64,000 bases of DNA from Brachyspira pilosicoli P43/6/78 (GCF_000325665.1 NC_019908.1:2418001-2482000); one strand, 5' to 3'; counted from the first letter of the stretch, positions 18,443 through 28,302 are shown. Numbers and translations are program-made. The notes: generated by a model not told the origin, from the letters alone.

Positions 18443-19628
18443 ATGGCTAAGAAAGTAGTAATAGCTAGTGCTTGCCGTACAGCTATAGGAAGTATGGGCG
18501 GCTCATTAAGTACTGTTCCTGCTGCAGAGTTAGGAGCTGTAGTTATTAAAGAAGCTTTAAAAAGAGCTAAAGTAGAACCTAATCAAGTTGATATGGTTTA
18601 TATGGGTTGTGTAATACAAGCTTCACAAGGACAAAACGTTGCTCGTCAATGTTCTATTAAAGCTGGTTTGCCAGTAGAAGTTCCTGCTATGACTCTTAAT
18701 GTTGTTTGCGGTTCTGGACTTGATGCTGTTAATATAGCTGCTAATATGATACTTGCTGGTAATGCTGATATAGTTGTTGCTGGTGGTACCGAAAACATGA
18801 GTATGGCTCCTTATGCTTTAAAAAATGCTCGTTATGGTTATAGAATGGGAAATAACACTATTGTAGATACTATGGTTAACGATGCTTTAACTGATGCTTT
18901 CCATAACTATCATATGGGTATTACAGCAGAAAATATTTGTGATGATTGGAAAATTACTCGTGAGGAATTAGATGAGTTTGCTGCTAAATCTCAGCAAAAA
19001 GCTGTTCAGGCTCAAGATTTAGGTAACTTTACAAGAGAAATTGTACCTGTTACAATAAAAACTAAAAAAGGACGATGTAGTATTTGATAAAGATGAAGGT
19101 CCTAGAGCTGGTACAACAGTTGAGAGTTTGGCTAAATTAAAACCTGCTTTCAAACCAGATGGCGGTAGAGTTACTGCTGGTAATTCTTCTAGCATTAATG
19201 ACGGTGCTGCTGCTGTAGTAGTAATGAGCGAAGATAAGGCTAAAGAATTAGGAATTAAACCTATGGCTACTTGGGTTACTGGTGCTTTAGGCGGTGTTGA
19301 ACCTAGAATCATGGGTATAGGACCTGTTGCTGCTACTAAAAAAGTATTGGCTCGTACTGGTTTAACTATTAAAGATTTTGATATTATTGAATCTAACGAA
19401 GCTTTTGCTGCTCAATCTATTGCTGTGGGCAGAGAGCTTGGAATAGATGTTGAAAGACAACTTAACCCTAATGGCGGAGCTATAGCTTTAGGTCACCCAG
19501 TAGGTGCTTCTGGTTGTAGAATACTTGTTACTTTACTTCATGAGATGGATGCTAAAGGAGCTAAGAGAGGACTTGCTACTTTGTGTATCGGTGGTGGTAT
19601 GGGTTGTGCTACCATTGTAGAGATGTAA
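18443..19628 (+). pseudogene. thl: Acetyl-CoA acetyltransferase (thiolase), one-base frameshift
   Basis: Two adjacent reading frames together make one complete thiolase of about 394 residues. The first part has the nucleophile cysteine in [12 protein letters not shown] and runs to KTKKGRCSI, stopping at 19087. The second frame is open from about 19074 ([15 protein letters not shown]) and holds [15 protein letters not shown] with the catalytic His and CIGGGMGCA with the second Cys. Removing one base in 19064-19072, most simply one A of the A6 run 19064-19069, restores the frame. The enzyme condenses two acetyl-CoA to acetoacetyl-CoA, first step toward butyryl-CoA with the crt and hbd genes that follow. 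ATG 18443 is chosen because GGGGAG precedes it. Confidence 0.85.
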
Positions 19629-19640
19629 TAATTTTGTCGG

Positions 19641-19680
19641 CAGGTTTAGAGAGTATATTTTTCTAAACCTGTTTTTAATT
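19641..19680 (+). terminator. Terminator after thiolase
   Basis: CAGGTTTAGA (19641-19650) pairs with TCTAAACCTG (19662-19671), followed by TTTTTAATTT. It separates the thiolase transcript from the crotonase gene. Confidence 0.85.
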
Positions 19681-19718
19681 TATTACAAGATAATGATATT
19701 TTATTTAAGGAGAAATTG

Positions 19719-20495
19719 ATGGATTTTGTAAAGTATGAAGAGAAGGGTATGATTGGTGTTATCACTATCAGCAGAGAAAAAGCTCTTAATGCCCTTAACT
19801 CTCAAGTTTTAGATGAACTTGATAAAACTTTAGATGCTGTTGATATAAATAATATTAGATGTTTGATATTAACTGGTGCGGGAGAGAAATCTTTTGTTGC
19901 TGGTGCTGATATATCTGAGATGAGTAAGGCAAGCAAGATAGAGGGAGAGGCTTTTGGTAAAAAGGGTAATGATGTATTTAGAAAGATAGAAACTTTCCCT
20001 ATACCTGTTATTGCTGCTGTTAATGGTTTTGCTTTGGGGGGCGGTTGTGAAATAGCTATGAGCTGCGATATACGTATTTGTTCTGATAATGCTATATTTG
20101 GTCAGCCTGAAGTTGGACTTGGTATTACTCCTGGTTTTGGCGGTACTCAGAGACTTCCTAGATTAGTGGGAGCTGGTATGGCTAAACAGTTAATATATTC
20201 TGCTAAAAACATTAAGGCTGATGAGGCTTATAGGATTGGTTTGGTTAATGCTGTTTATACTCAATCTGAACTTATGCCTCAGGCTGAAAAATTAGCTCAA
20301 ACTATTGCTAACAATGCTCCTATTGCTGTTCGTAATTGTAAGAGGGCTATTAATAGGGGACTTGATGTTGAGATGGATATGGCTATTATTATAGAAGAAA
20401 AGTTATTTGGGGATTGTTTTGAAAGCGAAGACCAGAGAGAGGGTATGGCTGCTTTCTTAGAAAAGAGAAAAGTTGAAAAATTTGTTAATAGATAA
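19719..20495 (+). CDS. crt: Enoyl-CoA hydratase (crotonase)
   Basis: A 258-residue crotonase-fold enzyme, normal length. Oxyanion-hole region AGADISEM and NGFALGGGCEIAMSCD are present, with the catalytic glutamates in GGGCEIA and GQPEVGLGITPGFGGTQRL. It interconverts 3-hydroxybutyryl-CoA and crotonyl-CoA. AAGGAG at 19707-19712 sits 6 nt before ATG 19719, so the upstream TTG at 19716 is not used. It is followed by hbd after 61 bp and lies next to the thiolase, forming the standard beta-oxidation-like C4 set with the dehydrogenase fusion at 12982-14907. Confidence 0.93.
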   Translation: MDFVKYEEKGMIGVITISREKALNALNSQVLDELDKTLDAVDINNIRCLILTGAGEKSFVAGADISEMSKASKIEGEAFGKKGNDVFRKIETFPIPVIAAVNGFALGGGCEIAMSCDIRICSDNAIFGQPEVGLGITPGFGGTQRLPRLVGAGMAKQLIYSAKNIKADEAYRIGLVNAVYTQSELMPQAEKLAQTIANNAPIAVRNCKRAINRGLDVEMDMAIIIEEKLFGDCFESEDQREGMAAFLEKRKVEKFVNR

Positions 20496-20556
20496 TAAAT
20501 TTTTCTTATTTAAATTTAATAAAACTACAAAATTTTTATAAAAAGGAGAAATTAAA

Positions 20557-21396
20557 ATGAAAGTTGGTGTTATAGGTGCTGGAGCTATGGGCTCTGGTAT
20601 TGCTCAAGCTTTTGCTCAAACTGAAGGTTATGAAGTTTGTTTATGTGATATTAAAGAAGAATTTGCTGCTAGCGGTAAGGCTAGAATTGCTAAAAGTTTT
20701 GACGGAAGAATTGCTAAGGGTAAAATGGAAAAAGCTGATGCTGATAAAATTTTATCTAAAATATCTATTGGTTTAAAAGATATTTGTAAAGACTGCGATT
20801 TAATCGTTGAGGCTGCTTTTGAAAATATGGAAGTTAAAAAAACTACTTTCAAAGAATTACATGAAATTTGTAAGCCTGATTGTATTTTCTCTTCTAACAC
20901 TTCTTCACTTTCTATTACTGAAATAGGTGTTGGTATTGGAAGACCTGTTGTTGGTATGCACTTCTTTAACCCTGCTCCTGTTATGAAATTGGTTGAAGTT
21001 ATTTCTGGTATCAATACTCCTAGAGATGTTGTTGAAAAAATAATCAAAATATCTGAAGAAATTGGAAAAACTCCTGTTGAAGTTAATGAGACTGCTGGTT
21101 TCGTTGTTAACCGTATATTAGTACCTATGATTAATGAAGCTATAGAGTTATATTCTATGGGAGTTGCTTCTGTTGAGGGTATAGATAATGCTATGAAACT
21201 TGGTGCTAATCACCCTATGGGTCCTTTAGCTTTAGGTGATTTAATTGGTCTTGATATTGTACTTGCTATTATGGAAGTACTTCAAAGAGAAACTGGAGAC
21301 CCTAAATATAGACCTAGTGCTTTACTTAGAAAAATGGTTCGCGGCGGTTTACTCGGACAAAAAACTGGTAAAGGTTTCTATGAATATTCTAAATAA
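20557..21396 (+). CDS. hbd: 3-hydroxybutyryl-CoA dehydrogenase
   Basis: A 279-residue NAD(P)-dependent enzyme of the 3-hydroxyacyl-CoA dehydrogenase family, the short monofunctional form. The Rossmann motif [17 protein letters not shown] is at the N-terminus; the catalytic His is in [15 protein letters not shown] and its Glu partner follows; [12 protein letters not shown] and [16 protein letters not shown] are the family signatures. It reduces acetoacetyl-CoA to 3-hydroxybutyryl-CoA. AAAAGGAG precedes the ATG. Likely co-transcribed with crt and closed by the hairpin at 21422. Confidence 0.95.
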   Translation: MKVGVIGAGAMGSGIAQAFAQTEGYEVCLCDIKEEFAASGKARIAKSFDGRIAKGKMEKADADKILSKISIGLKDICKDCDLIVEAAFENMEVKKTTFKELHEICKPDCIFSSNTSSLSITEIGVGIGRPVVGMHFFNPAPVMKLVEVISGINTPRDVVEKIIKISEEIGKTPVEVNETAGFVVNRILVPMINEAIELYSMGVASVEGIDNAMKLGANHPMGPLALGDLIGLDIVLAIMEVLQRETGDPKYRPSALLRKMVRGGLLGQKTGKGFYEYSK

Positions 21397-21421
21397 TTAA
21401 TATATAGTTTGTTTGTTGTTT

Positions 21422-21459
21422 GCGAAGGGGTTAATTTTAATCTCTTCGCTTTTTTTTTA
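21422..21459 (+). terminator. Terminator after hbd
   Basis: GCGAAGGGG (21422-21430) pairs with TCTCTTCGC (21441-21449), two wobble pairs, followed by a run of nine or more T. Confidence 0.85.
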
Positions 21460-21512
21460 TTTTAAAATATAGTATACTATTTTTATATTATAGAATAAGG
21501 ATATATATAGTT

Positions 21513-21887
21513 ATGAAATATGGTGAAATTAATAATGAAGGTATAGAAAAGTTGATGGATATTTTTTATGCTAAAATTAGGGTGCATAAAGAATTGGGAC
21601 CTATATTTAATGAGCATGTTGGAATTGATGATGAGTCTTGGGAGAGACATAAAGAAAAGATTGCTAAGTTTTGGAAAACTATGCTTTTAAATCAAAGACT
21701 TTATATGGGTAACCCTGTTCAGCCACATATTAATCTTATGCCTTTCGATATGAACTTATTTGACACTTGGCTTAATCTATTTAAAGAGTGTCTTGATGAA
21801 GTATTTGAAGAAGAGCCTTCTAATCATTATTATGAAGTAGCATGCAATATTGCTAAAAACTTTAAGGCGGTATTATTTAATCAGTAA
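21513..21887 (+). CDS. Group III truncated haemoglobin
   Basis: A 124-residue single-domain globin. The N-terminal helix, DIFYAKIRVHKELGPIFNEHVG, and the ERHKEKIAKFWKTMLL helix match group III (Ctb-like) truncated haemoglobins. The proximal His is probably that in NPVQPHINLMP. The family binds O2 or NO and is linked to microaerobic or nitrosative stress in other bacteria. No export signal, so cytosolic. The gene has its own terminator and is convergent with a MarR regulator. Together with the flavodiiron protein it suggests handling of O2/NO at the mucosal surface; that link is inference. Confidence 0.85.
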   Translation: MKYGEINNEGIEKLMDIFYAKIRVHKELGPIFNEHVGIDDESWERHKEKIAKFWKTMLLNQRLYMGNPVQPHINLMPFDMNLFDTWLNLFKECLDEVFEEEPSNHYYEVACNIAKNFKAVLFNQ

Positions 21888-21896
21888 TAATTTAAT

Positions 21897-21933
21897 GGCA
21901 GGAGATAAAGTTTTTATAATTTTATCTTTTGCC
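21897..21933. terminator. Bidirectional terminator between haemoglobin and MarR genes
   Basis: Arms 21897-21909 and 21921-21933 pair with two G-U pairs; A/T-rich flanks. It overlaps the end of the MarR gene. Confidence 0.65.
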
Positions 21934-22371
21934 TTATATTTCTGATATATTGCTTCTAATTTTCTTTAATGTATTTTTTATTATTTCAGCATCATTTGGA
22001 TTGAGTTCTTTTACTATTGTATCTAAAACTTGATTTTCATAATTTTCTATAATAGGTAATTCTTTTTTAGCCTTTTCTGTGAGATATAATGAAAAAGCTC
22101 TTTTATCGAGTTTATTTTCTTTTCTTTTTATAAATGATTTAACTTCTAATTTATCTATCATAGCTTTTACAGTATTTTGGTCTTTATCTAGTCTTATAGA
22201 TAATTCTTTTTGAGATATGCCTTCTTCTTTTGCAAGTTCTTTTAATACAATTAATTGCTCTGGTGTGATATCGAAATTAATTATTTGTTTTCCTATATAC
22301 TGATATATTTTTCTTGCGGTATAGCATATATCATAGCCTATGTTATTAATAATAATAAACTCCTTATACAA
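21934..22371 (-). CDS. MarR-family transcriptional regulator, unusual start
   Basis: A 145-residue (or slightly shorter) winged-helix protein: dimer helix, then ITPEQLIVLKELAKEEGISQKELSIRL with recognition helix DQNTVKAMIDKLE and wing KRKENKLDKRAFSLYLT. The only usual start codon in frame is TTG at 22371, but an AAGGAG ribosome site (22365-22360) lies inside that reading, 3 codons later. Three ATT codons follow the AAGGAG (22356-22348), so initiation at ATT is possible. Upstream is a terminator-type hairpin. Targets unknown; the palindrome in the CoA-transferase promoter is one candidate. Confidence 0.8.
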   Translation of the reverse strand: MYKEFIIINNIGYDICYTARKIYQYIGKQIINFDITPEQLIVLKELAKEEGISQKELSIRLDKDQNTVKAMIDKLEVKSFIKRKENKLDKRAFSLYLTEKAKKELPIIENYENQVLDTIVKELNPNDAEIIKNTLKKIRSNISEI

Positions 22372-22377
22372 TAAAAA

Positions 22378-22408
22378 ATGCTATCATAATTTTTGACTAT
22401 GATAGCAT
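22378..22408 (-). terminator. Hairpin just upstream of the MarR ribosome site
   Basis: ATGCTATCATA (22378-22388) and TATGATAGCAT (22398-22408) pair perfectly; on the minus strand TTTTTT follows. It would end the metallo-beta-lactamase-fold transcript, but it lies only 12 nt before the MarR AAGGAG, so it may also be an attenuator or operator for marR. Confidence 0.75.
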
Positions 22409-22451
22409 ATAATTTATTTTTTGTTAATATCTAGTATATATCTTTAATTTA

Positions 22452-23282
22452 TTATTTAGCTCTTTCTATTAGGGAGTTCAAATATTTTTCCATTTGTGCT
22501 TTTGTCATAATAAATGGATTTGCTTCTCCTTCTTTTAGATTAGCAACTTTTTCTAAATTAGCGTATCCATTATCTGCAAACAGATGTGCTGTTAATGATA
22601 CTAATGCATTTCTTGAGAGGGCTTCTTTTTTGAAATACTCTGCTGACTCTTTATATTTTGCTACTAATTCTTTTTCTTTTGGAAGTCCTGTTCCGCCCCA
22701 AAGTACAGCAGTGTATTCTTTTCCTTTATATTTTACAGGGAATATAAAAGAGCTGCATCCAGCAGTGTGTCCCGGAGTTTCTAATATGGTTATGCTTGTA
22801 TCTCCAAGTTTTATTACATCTTTATCTTTTGAATATATATCAACTTTTGTTTTTGGAGAGCGTGGAGAGTTTGCTCCAGTATTTAAGTTGTACATCAAGT
22901 CTGTATCTGTTTTTGTTAGTACAACTTTAGCAGCATATTTATTTCTTAAATAATTAGCTCCGCCGTAATGGTCTCCATGTCCATGGCTTAATATTATATA
23001 TTTTAAGTCTTTAGGGTCTAAGCCAAAGCCTTTAATACCTTCTTCTATGAGTTTAGCATCTCTGTCGTCCCACATAGAATCTATTAAAATAAGTCCGTCA
23101 GAAGTCTCAATTACCCAAGCAACAACACTTACACTTCCTATGCAGTATACATTATCGAATACTTTAGTAGGTTTTAGGGGTGTGTTGTCATTTAGGTAAT
23201 CCATAGGTGTTTTCTCAGCAGCAAATACTGAAAAAACTAGCATTAAAAAAATGAAAAAAGTTTTTTGTAATAAATTAATCAA
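22452..23282 (-). CDS. Exported metallo-beta-lactamase-fold hydrolase (subclass B3-like)
   Basis: A 276-residue protein with an N-terminal signal peptide (hydrophobic core to about residue 21, AAEKTP after cleavage). The zinc motif is SHGHGDHYGGANYL, with further ligands GHTAGCSS and LTAHLFADNG. The arrangement resembles subclass B3 or B3-like proteins, with Gly in place of Ala in HAHADH-like motifs. It is periplasmic. It could be a beta-lactamase or another exported hydrolase; sequence alone does not decide. Translation starts at TTG 23282, preceded by TAGGAG at proper distance. A terminator follows, then the MarR gene on the same strand. Confidence 0.8.
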   Translation of the reverse strand: MINLLQKTFFIFLMLVFSVFAAEKTPMDYLNDNTPLKPTKVFDNVYCIGSVSVVAWVIETSDGLILIDSMWDDRDAKLIEEGIKGFGLDPKDLKYIILSHGHGDHYGGANYLRNKYAAKVVLTKTDTDLMYNLNTGANSPRSPKTKVDIYSKDKDVIKLGDTSITILETPGHTAGCSSFIFPVKYKGKEYTAVLWGGTGLPKEKELVAKYKESAEYFKKEALSRNALVSLTAHLFADNGYANLEKVANLKEGEANPFIMTKAQMEKYLNSLIERAK

Positions 23283-23461
23283 GTTTCTATCTCCTATTAA
23301 TTATTTATTTTAAATATAGTATGTATACGTATTATTTTCAATATGAAAAATATAATTTTTTGACTTTTTATATATGATTAAAATAAAAAAAATTATAAAT
23401 GAATGGCTATAATAATATTTTATATATGTTATAATTAATAATATTTTATTTTGGATTAATT

Positions 23462-24628
23462 ATGTTAAAGAGATTAATATTTATAATTTTATCTTTAAAT
23501 ATTTTGTGTTTAAATAATTTATATTCTCAGGACTATAATGAAGAAGAGCAAAATCCTCCTATAGATATTCCTATTATTAAGGCTATTGCTGAAGATGATA
23601 TTAATACTTTAAAAAATATTATAAATAGCGGTGAAGATTTAGAGATTAGAGATGAGCAGGGCAATACTCCTTTAATATGGGCGGCACTTTATGGAAATGT
23701 TGATATAGTAAGAGAGCTTATTAATGCTAATGTAAATATTAATAATACTAACAATTTTGGAAATACTGCTTTGATGGGTGCTGTGCTTGAGGGGCATTAT
23801 TCTACAATTAAACTTTTATTAGATAATAAAGCAAACATTAATACAACAAACAATGATGGCTGGTCTGCTTTAATGTGGTCTTCTGTGAGGGGGAATATTG
23901 ATATTTTTAATTTGCTTATAGAATATGGTGCTGATATTAATGTTGCTGATAAGAATGGTAATACTCCTTTGATGATAGCTTCTGATTCTGCTTATATAGA
24001 GATTGTTGAAAGGCTTATAATGTTAAAAGTTGATGTGAATCAGGCAAATGGTTTGGGAGATAATGCTTTACTTATGGCTTCTATATCTGGAAATGTTGAT
24101 ATTGTGAGGAAGTTAATTGCTGCTGGGGCTAATGTTCATTTTAGAGGTTCTAATGGAATTACTGCTATAATTTATGCTTCTAGGTTTGGAAGATTAGACA
24201 TAGTAAAAGAGCTTATAAAAAGTAAAAGTGATGTAAATGTTGCTGCTTCTGACGGTACTACTCCTTTAATTGCTGCTTCTATAGACGGATATACTGATGT
24301 AATAAAAGAACTATTAAGAAAAAAAGCTGATGTTAATAAAACTAACAATTCTGGATATAATGCTTTAATTATAGCTTCAATAGAAAATCATATTGATATA
24401 GTAAAAGAGCTTTTAGTATACAAAGCTGATATTAATGCTGTTACAGAAGAGGGTTATACTGCTTTGATGGGGGCTTCTGCTGCAGGAAATTTGGATATTG
24501 TTAAGATATTAGTTGATTCTGGTGCTGATATTAATTACAAATCAAAGGCAGGAGAGACTGCTTCAGATATTGCTAAGAGGAAGAGTCATTTAGAAGTATA
24601 TGAGTTTTTAAGCAATATTTCTAAATAA
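23462..24628 (+). CDS. Exported ankyrin-repeat protein
   Basis: A 388-residue protein with a signal peptide (MLKRLIFIILSLNILC..., about 22 residues) and about ten ankyrin repeats filling the rest, each with the GNTPLIWAALYGNVDIVREL-type pattern and the DIN/DVN turn. Ankyrin stacks bind other proteins; nothing indicates a catalytic activity. Exported ankyrin proteins are numerous in Brachyspira, to my knowledge. It stands alone, with a GGAT-type ribosome site before ATG and divergent from the metallo-beta-lactamase-fold gene. A strong promoter for the next gene follows. Confidence 0.88.
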   Translation: MLKRLIFIILSLNILCLNNLYSQDYNEEEQNPPIDIPIIKAIAEDDINTLKNIINSGEDLEIRDEQGNTPLIWAALYGNVDIVRELINANVNINNTNNFGNTALMGAVLEGHYSTIKLLLDNKANINTTNNDGWSALMWSSVRGNIDIFNLLIEYGADINVADKNGNTPLMIASDSAYIEIVERLIMLKVDVNQANGLGDNALLMASISGNVDIVRKLIAAGANVHFRGSNGITAIIYASRFGRLDIVKELIKSKSDVNVAASDGTTPLIAASIDGYTDVIKELLRKKADVNKTNNSGYNALIIASIENHIDIVKELLVYKADINAVTEEGYTALMGASAAGNLDIVKILVDSGADINYKSKAGETASDIAKRKSHLEVYEFLSNISK

Positions 24629-24681
24629 AATTAAAAAAACTTTACTTTTATTTGTTTTTAGTAAAAAATATTTACTTTTAC

Positions 24682-24710
24682 TTGACATTTAATTTACAAT
24701 TTGCTATAAT
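24682..24710 (+). promoter_or_regulatory. Consensus sigma70 promoter for the beta-barrel protein gene
   Basis: TTGACA (24682-24687), 17-bp spacer, TATAAT (24705-24710): both hexamers perfect. It lies 48 bp before the ATG at 24759, and TTTACTTTTA is repeated just upstream. Confidence 0.75.
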
Positions 24711-24758
24711 AAATAATGTCCTTCATTGATATACATAATTAAAAAAAGGAGATTATTT

Positions 24759-25481
24759 ATGAAAAAGCTATTTCTTCTAATTTTTTCATTATTTTTAATT
24801 GGTTCATATAGTATTTTTGCTGCCGATTTTGGAATTGGTATAGTAGTTCCTCTTGGGGCTTCTATATCACAAAGTTCAATAACTCATAAAGCGGGTGTTG
24901 ATACTAAAAATGGTGCTTTAAGTACATCTGGTGCTTTTGAATGGGGGCTTGGTATTACTCCTGGTTTTTATAAGGATTTTGATGATTATATGGGCTTTTC
25001 TTTGGCATTAGATTTAGCTTATCATAGAGATGTTTTTGCATACAAAGAAAGTGTGGCTACAGGAAATAATTCTTATTCTACTGTTAATACTTCTTATAAT
25101 TTTGATACTATATCTATTGGACTTCTTCCTAAGTTTAATATAGCAAGATTTTTTATAGGGATTGGAGGAGGAGTTAAGATTCCTCTTGCTTCGAGTGAAA
25201 CTACTAAAACATATAACGAACAAACTCAGCAATTAGTAGATGCCAATAATAAATATAATTTTGATAGTACAAAAAATAAATTTGATATGTTTGTAATACC
25301 TTATATAAAGCTTACTGTTGATTATTTATTTTTCTTTAATAAAGAAGCTGCATTCGGACTTGGAATATATGCAGGATATGATTTTGGTCCTTCATTTAAG
25401 GCAGATGATAGATTTAGCAAAAAGTCTTTGGGTGCTTTTGATATAGGTGCACAAATAAGTCTTTATTTTGTAGATAATTAA
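24759..25481 (+). CDS. Outer-membrane beta-barrel protein
   Basis: A 240-residue protein with a signal peptide (MKKLFLLIFSLFLIGSYSIFA) and alternating hydrophobic strands ending in an aromatic-rich final strand (GAQISLYFVDN). Start ATG 24759 is chosen because AAAAGGAG precedes it. The strand pattern and motifs such as FDTISIGLLPKFNIARFFIGIGGGVKIP match the protein at 53851-54519 (ENILVGVLPKFIIDNFSIGFGIGVKMP), so the two are paralogues. The perfect promoter suggests high expression. Function unknown; a surface or porin-like role is inferred only. Confidence 0.8.
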   Translation: MKKLFLLIFSLFLIGSYSIFAADFGIGIVVPLGASISQSSITHKAGVDTKNGALSTSGAFEWGLGITPGFYKDFDDYMGFSLALDLAYHRDVFAYKESVATGNNSYSTVNTSYNFDTISIGLLPKFNIARFFIGIGGGVKIPLASSETTKTYNEQTQQLVDANNKYNFDSTKNKFDMFVIPYIKLTVDYLFFFNKEAAFGLGIYAGYDFGPSFKADDRFSKKSLGAFDIGAQISLYFVDN

Positions 25482-25523
25482 TCCCCTCTATATAAAATTT
25501 TATAAAAAATGATTTAATGTTTT

Positions 25524-25556
25524 AAGGTGTGTGCAATAAAAATGCATGCACCTTTT
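25524..25556 (+). terminator. Terminator after the beta-barrel gene
   Basis: AAGGTGTGTGCA (25524-25535) pairs with TGCATGCACCTT (25543-25554), one mismatch, followed by TTTTATT. This hairpin covers the apparent GTG start of a longer downstream reading, so that start is not real. Confidence 0.8.
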
Positions 25557-25621
25557 TATTGATATTTATTAATTTTTATATTATTATATTTTATAATTTA
25601 ATAGTGTTTAGCTGTGTAATA

Positions 25622-26959
25622 ATGAAAAATTATAATGTAAATAATTTAATATATTTTGTTAATAGTTCTTTCAAAAATAAATCATATAATTTAACACTAA
25701 AACTATTAGAAGAATTAATTAAGAGAGATAAAACTTTTTATAAAGCATATTGTTTATTAGGATATATTATTTTTATAAAGTCAGAAAATAATAAAAAAAA
25801 ATTAAAACAAGCAATTAAGTATTTTGATATATCTATAAAGCTTCAGAAATATTATCCATTATCATATTATTATAAAATTAAGTCAAAAAAGAAATTAATG
25901 AAAATTAATGGTAAAGAAGTTTCTAAAATTAAAAAAGAAATAAAATCAGATATTGCTCAATTAAAAAAACTTGCAAATAATTATTTAATAAAAAATTTAA
26001 TAAAAAATTTCTTAAAAAATCCATTATATTATCAAAATAAAAAAACTTTAATATTAAAAAATATTGAAGAGATAAAAGATTATATGATAGATTTTAATAA
26101 TCAAAAAGTTAAATATGATTATTCTGATATTATAGAAAATTATAATTATTTTATAGAAACAAACAATAATATGGAATATGATTTATATAATTTGAGAGGT
26201 TTTATTAAATTCAATTTAAATATATATGATGAAGCTTTAGAAGATTTCAATATTTCAATAAGTAAATATTCGTATGGCTATTATAATAGGGCAAAACTTA
26301 AATACAGATTAAAAGAATATAATGAAGCTTTAAATGATTTTAAAGAAGCTAAAAAAATATTTATGAGAGAATCTTCTTCAGATGTTGTAGATAGAATAAA
26401 ATGCGACCACTATATTGCTTGGTGTAATTATGAATTAAATAATACGGATATTCTTTTTGATGATATAGAAGTTGATTATAAAGATGATTCTTTAGCTTAT
26501 TATAACATAGCAAAATTAAAACTTCAGTTAAATAAATATGATGAGGCTTATAAATATTTTTCTAAAATAGATGAAAATTGCAAAAATTACAAAAAAGTAA
26601 AATATTATATTGCAGTGTGTAAATATAAAATTGATAATAATTATGATGATATAGACTTTTTAGAAAATATTTTAAAATTAATCTCTATTTATAAAAAAGA
26701 GAACGATTTTGGGAGTGTGAAGAATTTTAGCAATGAAATTTTAGAGCATATTGAAAGATTTGATAAAAACTCTTTTAATTATAATTATTATAAGGTTTTA
26801 GCATTATATCATATTTATGAAATTGGAAATTATAATAAAAAATTAAAAAAGCAATTAACGGATATTTTAAAAAGTATACTTATGATGATAAAAGATAAAA
26901 AAAGAGAATATTATATAATAAAAAAAATGTTGACGGATTTACAAAGATATGGCATCTGA
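25622..26959 (+). CDS. TPR-like repeat protein of unknown function
   Basis: About 445 residues, lysine-, asparagine- and tyrosine-rich. TPR-like helix pairs are seen around KAYCLLGYIIFIKS...AIKYFDISIKL, YDLYNLRGFIKFNLNIYDEALEDF, YGYYNRAKLKYRLKEYNEALNDF and LAYYNIAKLKLQLNKYDEAYKYF. I start at ATG 25622; the longer GTG reading begins inside a terminator. No clear ribosome site precedes it. Its end overlaps the next gene by 11 bp, so the two are probably co-transcribed. TPR proteins bind other proteins; no activity is predicted. Base composition is even more AT-rich than the neighbours. Confidence 0.65.
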   Translation: MKNYNVNNLIYFVNSSFKNKSYNLTLKLLEELIKRDKTFYKAYCLLGYIIFIKSENNKKKLKQAIKYFDISIKLQKYYPLSYYYKIKSKKKLMKINGKEVSKIKKEIKSDIAQLKKLANNYLIKNLIKNFLKNPLYYQNKKTLILKNIEEIKDYMIDFNNQKVKYDYSDIIENYNYFIETNNNMEYDLYNLRGFIKFNLNIYDEALEDFNISISKYSYGYYNRAKLKYRLKEYNEALNDFKEAKKIFMRESSSDVVDRIKCDHYIAWCNYELNNTDILFDDIEVDYKDDSLAYYNIAKLKLQLNKYDEAYKYFSKIDENCKNYKKVKYYIAVCKYKIDNNYDDIDFLENILKLISIYKKENDFGSVKNFSNEILEHIERFDKNSFNYNYYKVLALYHIYEIGNYNKKLKKQLTDILKSILMMIKDKKREYYIIKKMLTDLQRYGI

Positions 26960-28177
26960 AAATAAAGATATTAGTTATAATAGTTTAAAATACAATAAAA
27001 AAATATTATACCTTCATTAGATAATATAAAAAATAGTAATAAAAATATTTATATTGTAGAAAGTATTTCTGGAAGGGAAAAAGAAAAAAATAAAGATTAT
27101 AAGATAAGAAAAATATTATTAAAAGATATAGATACATTTGATTATGATATAAAAAATACAAATAAAAAAGAAACTAAAATAGATAAAAAAGCTATTTACG
27201 ATACTATTTCAAATATTAAAGGATTTTATTTTTTGAGTTTAGATGCTTTTATAGAATATTATAATTTTACTACAAATAAAAAGATAGAAACACAAAATGA
27301 TATAAATAAAATAAAAGGCTATCTTAAGCAAAAAGCTTATAGAAAAAAAATACTTCCTGCATATAAATTAAAGAGTAAAGAAAATGATAATTACTCTTAT
27401 TTTTATATACTTGAAGAATTGGATATACTTGATTTTTTAGTTGATAATCTTGAGTTTGGTACAGATATAAGAGAGATATTGTATGATATAGATTTAGATT
27501 ATGTTGATTTTATAGAGAAGAAAATTAAAGCTTTAGTTAAACAGATAAAAAAAATTAATAAAAAGTATAATGATAAAATATATTATGATTATAAATTGTA
27601 TTATATGCCATTTTTTATCTATGATTATTTTAAACAAAAAAAGATTAACCAAAAAGACTATTGTAAACTTTTAGAGATTTATAAAAAAGAATATGAATCT
27701 TTAATAAAAAAAGAAGATGAAAAATATTTTTATTATGATGAGGAAGTAGAAAATAAAAAAAGTTATTATGATATAGATTTATTGAAAAGATATGATGGTT
27801 TTGTATATGATTATGATTTTAAAGAGTATATTAATTTACATTATAAACTTATAGATTATCAAATAGAATATAAAAGATATTTAAAAAATTATACTGATTT
27901 TTTTAGCAGTCAAATAATAGTATTTTTATATTTTTTAGGACATATTTCTAGGGCTGATTTTTTGGGTTTAAGAAAAAAGATAAAAGATTTAGAATATATG
28001 AGTTTGCCTTTAAAAAAAGATAATATATATTTAGAAGAAGATGAAGAGAATATAATATTTGAAGTATCATCTGATAATAATTTTAATAGAGTTTTAGTAG
28101 ATTATATAGAGCTATATAATTTTACAAAACTTTATTATAATGAAGATATAAAACTTTCATATGATAAAAACAATTAA
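26949..28177 (+). pseudogene. MerR-like helix-turn-helix protein, frameshifted at an A7 run
   Basis: ATG 26949 overlaps the preceding stop and opens MASENKDISYNSLKYNKK. It meets a stop at 27021, but the frame one base over is open from the A7 run (26997-27003) through IIPSLDNIKNSNKNIYIVES to 28177. One base change in that run would give a protein of about 409 residues. The region KGYLKQKAYRKKILPAYKL...YFYILEELDILDFLVDNLEFGTDIREIL resembles a MerR winged-helix domain and is paralogous to the protein at 28881-29633. The rest is Lys/Tyr-rich and unrecognised. A shorter TTG start at 27233 is possible but has no ribosome site. Confidence 0.6.
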
Positions 28178-28302
28178 ATTAATCTTAAAGTCCAGCAAAT
28201 TTAAAAAAATTTTGAAGTATTAAAATAAAAATTATACTCCAAATGCTAAATATTTGTCATGTGTTATTATCTAACCATACTGATATATAAAGGAGTATAA
28301 AT

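Noticed and set aside
25529-25621. An N-terminal membrane segment on the TPR-like protein (GTG start 25529)
   Set aside because: The GTG lies inside the terminator hairpin of the previous gene; translation from ATG 25622 is more likely.
27233-28177. A complete gene starting at TTG 27233
   Set aside because: The frame is open well upstream and has homology-like continuity with ATG 26949 across an A7 run; TTG 27233 lacks a ribosome site.
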